Of a DNA stretch of 7,039 nucleotides, positions 5,709 to 7,039 are shown piece after piece; within the stretch, counting starts at the first letter, position 1; each line of letters opens with the position of its first letter. The notes beneath the pieces were generated by a model. The model was given only the letters and a program-made list of their open reading frames with translations. It did no database searches and was not told where the DNA came from. The DNA is from an uncultured Lachnospiraceae bacterium. GTDB taxonomy: Bacteria; Bacillota; Clostridia; Lachnospirales; Lachnospiraceae. Made by a program: the position numbers and the translations under genes. The DNA lies in contig CAJTPM010000081.1 in NCBI GenBank assembly GCA_910578085.1, positions 1-7,039 of the forward strand, in the 5' to 3' direction.

Positions 5709-5743
5709 GGGAAGGGGTACATAGAATAAGTACCAGCCTTCCC
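5709..5743. repeat. Strong bulged hairpin upstream of the annealing-protein gene
   Basis: GGGAAGG plus GGTAC (5709-5720) pairs with GTACC and CCTTCCC (5730-5734 and 5737-5743). That gives 12 base pairs with a 2-base AG bulge and a 9-base AT-rich loop. It lies 40 bases past the stop of the upstream small gene, just before the next ribosome binding site. No U run follows on either strand, so it looks like an mRNA processing or stabilising element, or a weak attenuator, more than a plain terminator. Confidence 0.6.
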
Positions 5744-5782
5744 CTGTTTTCCTTGAATTTTTATGAAATTTTTTAATTTACC

Positions 5783-6133
5783 TTACACAAGAAACCTGCA
5801 CATGAAATTGTCAAAGCTGTCATAATCGCTCCAATCTGCAGTTTCAGGTTCATCCTCCGCCATGGTGTTCCACAACTTCTTCAGGTCATTGTCGTACCCG
5901 GATGTATCCGCATCAAGCCCGTGGTGCAGGCAGTATGCCGTCCACAGACAGCGAAGCTGGTCACGAATGAGTTCTTCATCAAAACAGCCCTGCCGGACAA
6001 ATTCCTTCAGGTATTCCATTTCAGCCTCCCGGCTGACCGTTCCCTGCAAGGATTCGATGATCCGCGCAGCGGCATGATAGCCGTCCCGCCGCAATATATC
6101 CAGTTGAAACCGGATGTCTGCTACATTCTTCAT
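5783..6133 (-). CDS. Acidic hypothetical protein of 116 residues
   Basis: I do not recognise the family. The ATG at 6133 is 5 bases after AAAGGAG; a GTG seven codons upstream is open in frame but would swallow that site. The N-terminal two thirds are helical: VADIRFQLDILRRDGYHAAARIIESL (4-29), AEMEYLKEFVRQGCFDEELIRDQLRCLWTAYCLHHGL (37-73). The C-terminus is markedly acidic and aromatic: MAEDEPETADWSDYDSFDNF (91-110). There is no signal peptide, membrane helix or catalytic motif. The gene starts 24 bases after the methylase-like gene stops, so the two are surely co-transcribed. An accessory role in DNA processing or host-defence evasion would fit the acidic tail and position, but this is only inference. 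Confidence 0.75.
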   Translation of the reverse strand: MKNVADIRFQLDILRRDGYHAAARIIESLQGTVSREAEMEYLKEFVRQGCFDEELIRDQLRCLWTAYCLHHGLDADTSGYDNDLKKLWNTMAEDEPETADWSDYDSFDNFMCRFLV

Positions 6134-6138
6134 TTTTG

Positions 6139-6145
6139 CTCCTTT
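6139..6145 (-). promoter_or_regulatory. Ribosome binding site fixing the start at 6133
   Basis: The minus strand reads AAAGGAG, then CAAAA, then ATG. It lies in the 24-base gap after the methylase-like stop and argues against the in-frame GTG start at 6154. Confidence 0.85.
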
Positions 6146-6157
6146 CTTCAGCACCTG

Positions 6158-6985
6158 TTATGATGCCGTTTCCATACACAGCATGAGCTGTCCGTCCGCT
6201 CCTTCTATCAGCCTGACATTTTCAGGCGGATGTTCTAAGGTGACGGCAGCCATTCCCTGTTTTTCCGCATCCCCGCTGTCTTCCTGTCTCTCTCCTGCTT
6301 CCCCCGACGCAAAGCGCCAGTGGTTCAGATAGTAAAACAGGGTACACCATACTTCGTTATCCGGATGGGGAAACGGCTTTGCAAGACTGTCCCCGATAAC
6401 CACGATGGCAGGACATCCCAGCAGGGACATCTGTATGTAGCACATCATGGCTGCGGTGCGGTCAATATCCTGTGCCACGAACAGCACATGCTTCTGGTAA
6501 TTGATGCCATGTTTTCTTGCCACATTTGCAAAGGCAATCAGCATGGCGCCCGCGCCGCAGGCAGGATCGTTTACACTGATATAGCGCCGTTCCTTCAGCA
6601 TTTCATCCGCTTCTGAATCCGTAAACTGTATTTCCGACATAAATTCACAGATATGGTAGGGCGTGAAAAACTGCCCCTTCTGCTCCTGATGCAGCTCAAG
6701 ATGATGGTACAGGCTGCCCAGAAAGTCCTGCTCCGGATTATCGCTTAATACCAGCACTACAAGGTGTAACATCTGTGGGAAAATCTCCCGTTCCTCCTCC
6801 CGGTAGCCGCTTAGGATGGCGTGGTACTTTTCCTCCCGCTCCTCTTTTTCCGGCGTTGGTATTACATTTGCCAAGGAAATCGCAGACAGGCTCAGGAAAT
6901 CATTCCATACCTGCCATCTGGAGTAGCGGAAAGCAAACTGATCCATCAGGGTACAGAACTCCTTTTTATAGTCTCTTTTTTCCAT
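6158..6985 (-). CDS. N-6 DNA methylase-like protein lacking the NPPY catalytic motif
   Basis: The product is 275 residues. A helical N-terminal region (1-100) leads to GQFFTPYHICEFM (104-116), the Q-F-x-TP segment that precedes the methyl-donor site in type I/HsdM-like adenine methylases. VNDPACGAGAMLIAF (138-152) is the S-adenosylmethionine-binding motif I, FVAQDIDRTAAMMCYIQMSLLG (169-190) matches motif II/III, and VVIGDSLAKP (195-204) follows. Where a catalytic (N/D/S)PP(Y/F) should come next, the sequence reads EVWCTLFYYLNHWRF, and no NPPY occurs anywhere. Proteins with this shortened layout are, from memory, a recurrent type in Firmicute conjugative elements. It probably binds the cofactor, and perhaps DNA, but methylation is doubtful. 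The ribosome binding site is weak (GGA, 9 bases away), consistent with coupling to the overlapping upstream frame. Confidence 0.85.
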   Translation of the reverse strand: MEKRDYKKEFCTLMDQFAFRYSRWQVWNDFLSLSAISLANVIPTPEKEEREEKYHAILSGYREEEREIFPQMLHLVVLVLSDNPEQDFLGSLYHHLELHQEQKGQFFTPYHICEFMSEIQFTDSEADEMLKERRYISVNDPACGAGAMLIAFANVARKHGINYQKHVLFVAQDIDRTAAMMCYIQMSLLGCPAIVVIGDSLAKPFPHPDNEVWCTLFYYLNHWRFASGEAGERQEDSGDAEKQGMAAVTLEHPPENVRLIEGADGQLMLCMETAS

Positions 6986-7039
6986 ACTGTGTTATCCAGC
7001 ACCCTAGGTGCTCCAAGTCTTTCTTATATTCGTCAAATT
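6966..7039 (-). CDS. 3' end of an unidentified gene, partial at the right edge
   Basis: A minus-strand frame enters from beyond the window and ends at a TAA at 6968-6966. It encodes FDEYKKDLEHLGCW and then ITQYGKKRL. It overlaps the methylase-like start by 20 bases, a usual arrangement for coupled operon genes, and would explain that gene's weak ribosome binding site. A second frame, ending at a TAG at 7006-7004 with NLTNIRKTWST, is also open. The first is preferred because its charge pattern looks more protein-like. The identity of the gene cannot be told from so few residues. Confidence 0.4.
   Translation of the reverse strand, partial: FDEYKKDLEHLGCWITQYGKKRL
6998..7012. repeat. Short palindrome upstream of the methylase-like gene
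   Basis: AGCACC (6998-7003) and GGTGCT (7007-7012) are perfect complements around a 3-base centre. On the minus strand this places a small hairpin 12 bases before the methylase-like ATG, taking in part of the nearby TGGAGC. It could reduce or couple initiation there. No U run follows, so it is not a terminator. Confidence 0.4.

Overview
The window looks like part of an integrated mobile element (ICE or integrated plasmid) from a gut-type Firmicute, most likely Lachnospiraceae or a relative. The reasons are the strong AAAGGAG-type ribosome binding sites, the tight leftward gene packing, and the combination of genes: an N-6 methylase-like protein, a single-strand-annealing-like protein, a CHC2/TOPRIM primase and a ParM/ParR-like pair. 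No integrase, relaxase or attachment site is visible, so the element type is inferred and its ends are not seen.

Right part (7039 down to 3225, all minus strand): the window opens with the tail of an unidentified gene, which overlaps the start of an N-6 DNA methylase-like gene (6158-6985). A 116-residue acidic hypothetical gene (5783-6133) follows, then a Rad52/ERF-like DNA-annealing protein with a Pro/Gln-rich linker and an ExoX-like C-terminal motif (4597-5688), then a CHC2 zinc-finger/TOPRIM primase-like gene (3276-4499). Hairpins sit in the two longer gaps, just upstream of the annealing-protein and primase genes. A good rho-independent terminator (3225-3260) closes the block. Together these genes look like a DNA-processing/replication module.

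Middle part (3224 down to 1756, minus strand): a repeat-rich regulatory region (3096-3222) carries a plausible promoter and a candidate centromere/operator. It precedes an actin-like ParM ATPase (2147-3076), and 4 nt later a small ParR-like DNA-binding protein (1756-2142). This is a type II partition-like cassette that would keep an excised or plasmid form stable. It ends at a symmetric hairpin (1682-1724) that can serve as a terminator in both directions.

Left part (1-1701): an XRE-type regulator (1447-1701, plus) faces the parMR pair tail to tail. It is divergent from a small helical DUF6809-like protein (942-1259, minus). The 187-bp region between them holds a duplicated motif and an inverted repeat that could be operators. 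A LysR-family regulator follows (25-843, minus). Its C-terminus appears cut short, which may mark a recombination junction near position 60. No gene-free stretch exceeds 300 bases; the longest gaps, 1260-1446 and 3077-3275, are described as regulatory entries. No tRNA, rRNA, CRISPR array or insertion sequence was recognised.
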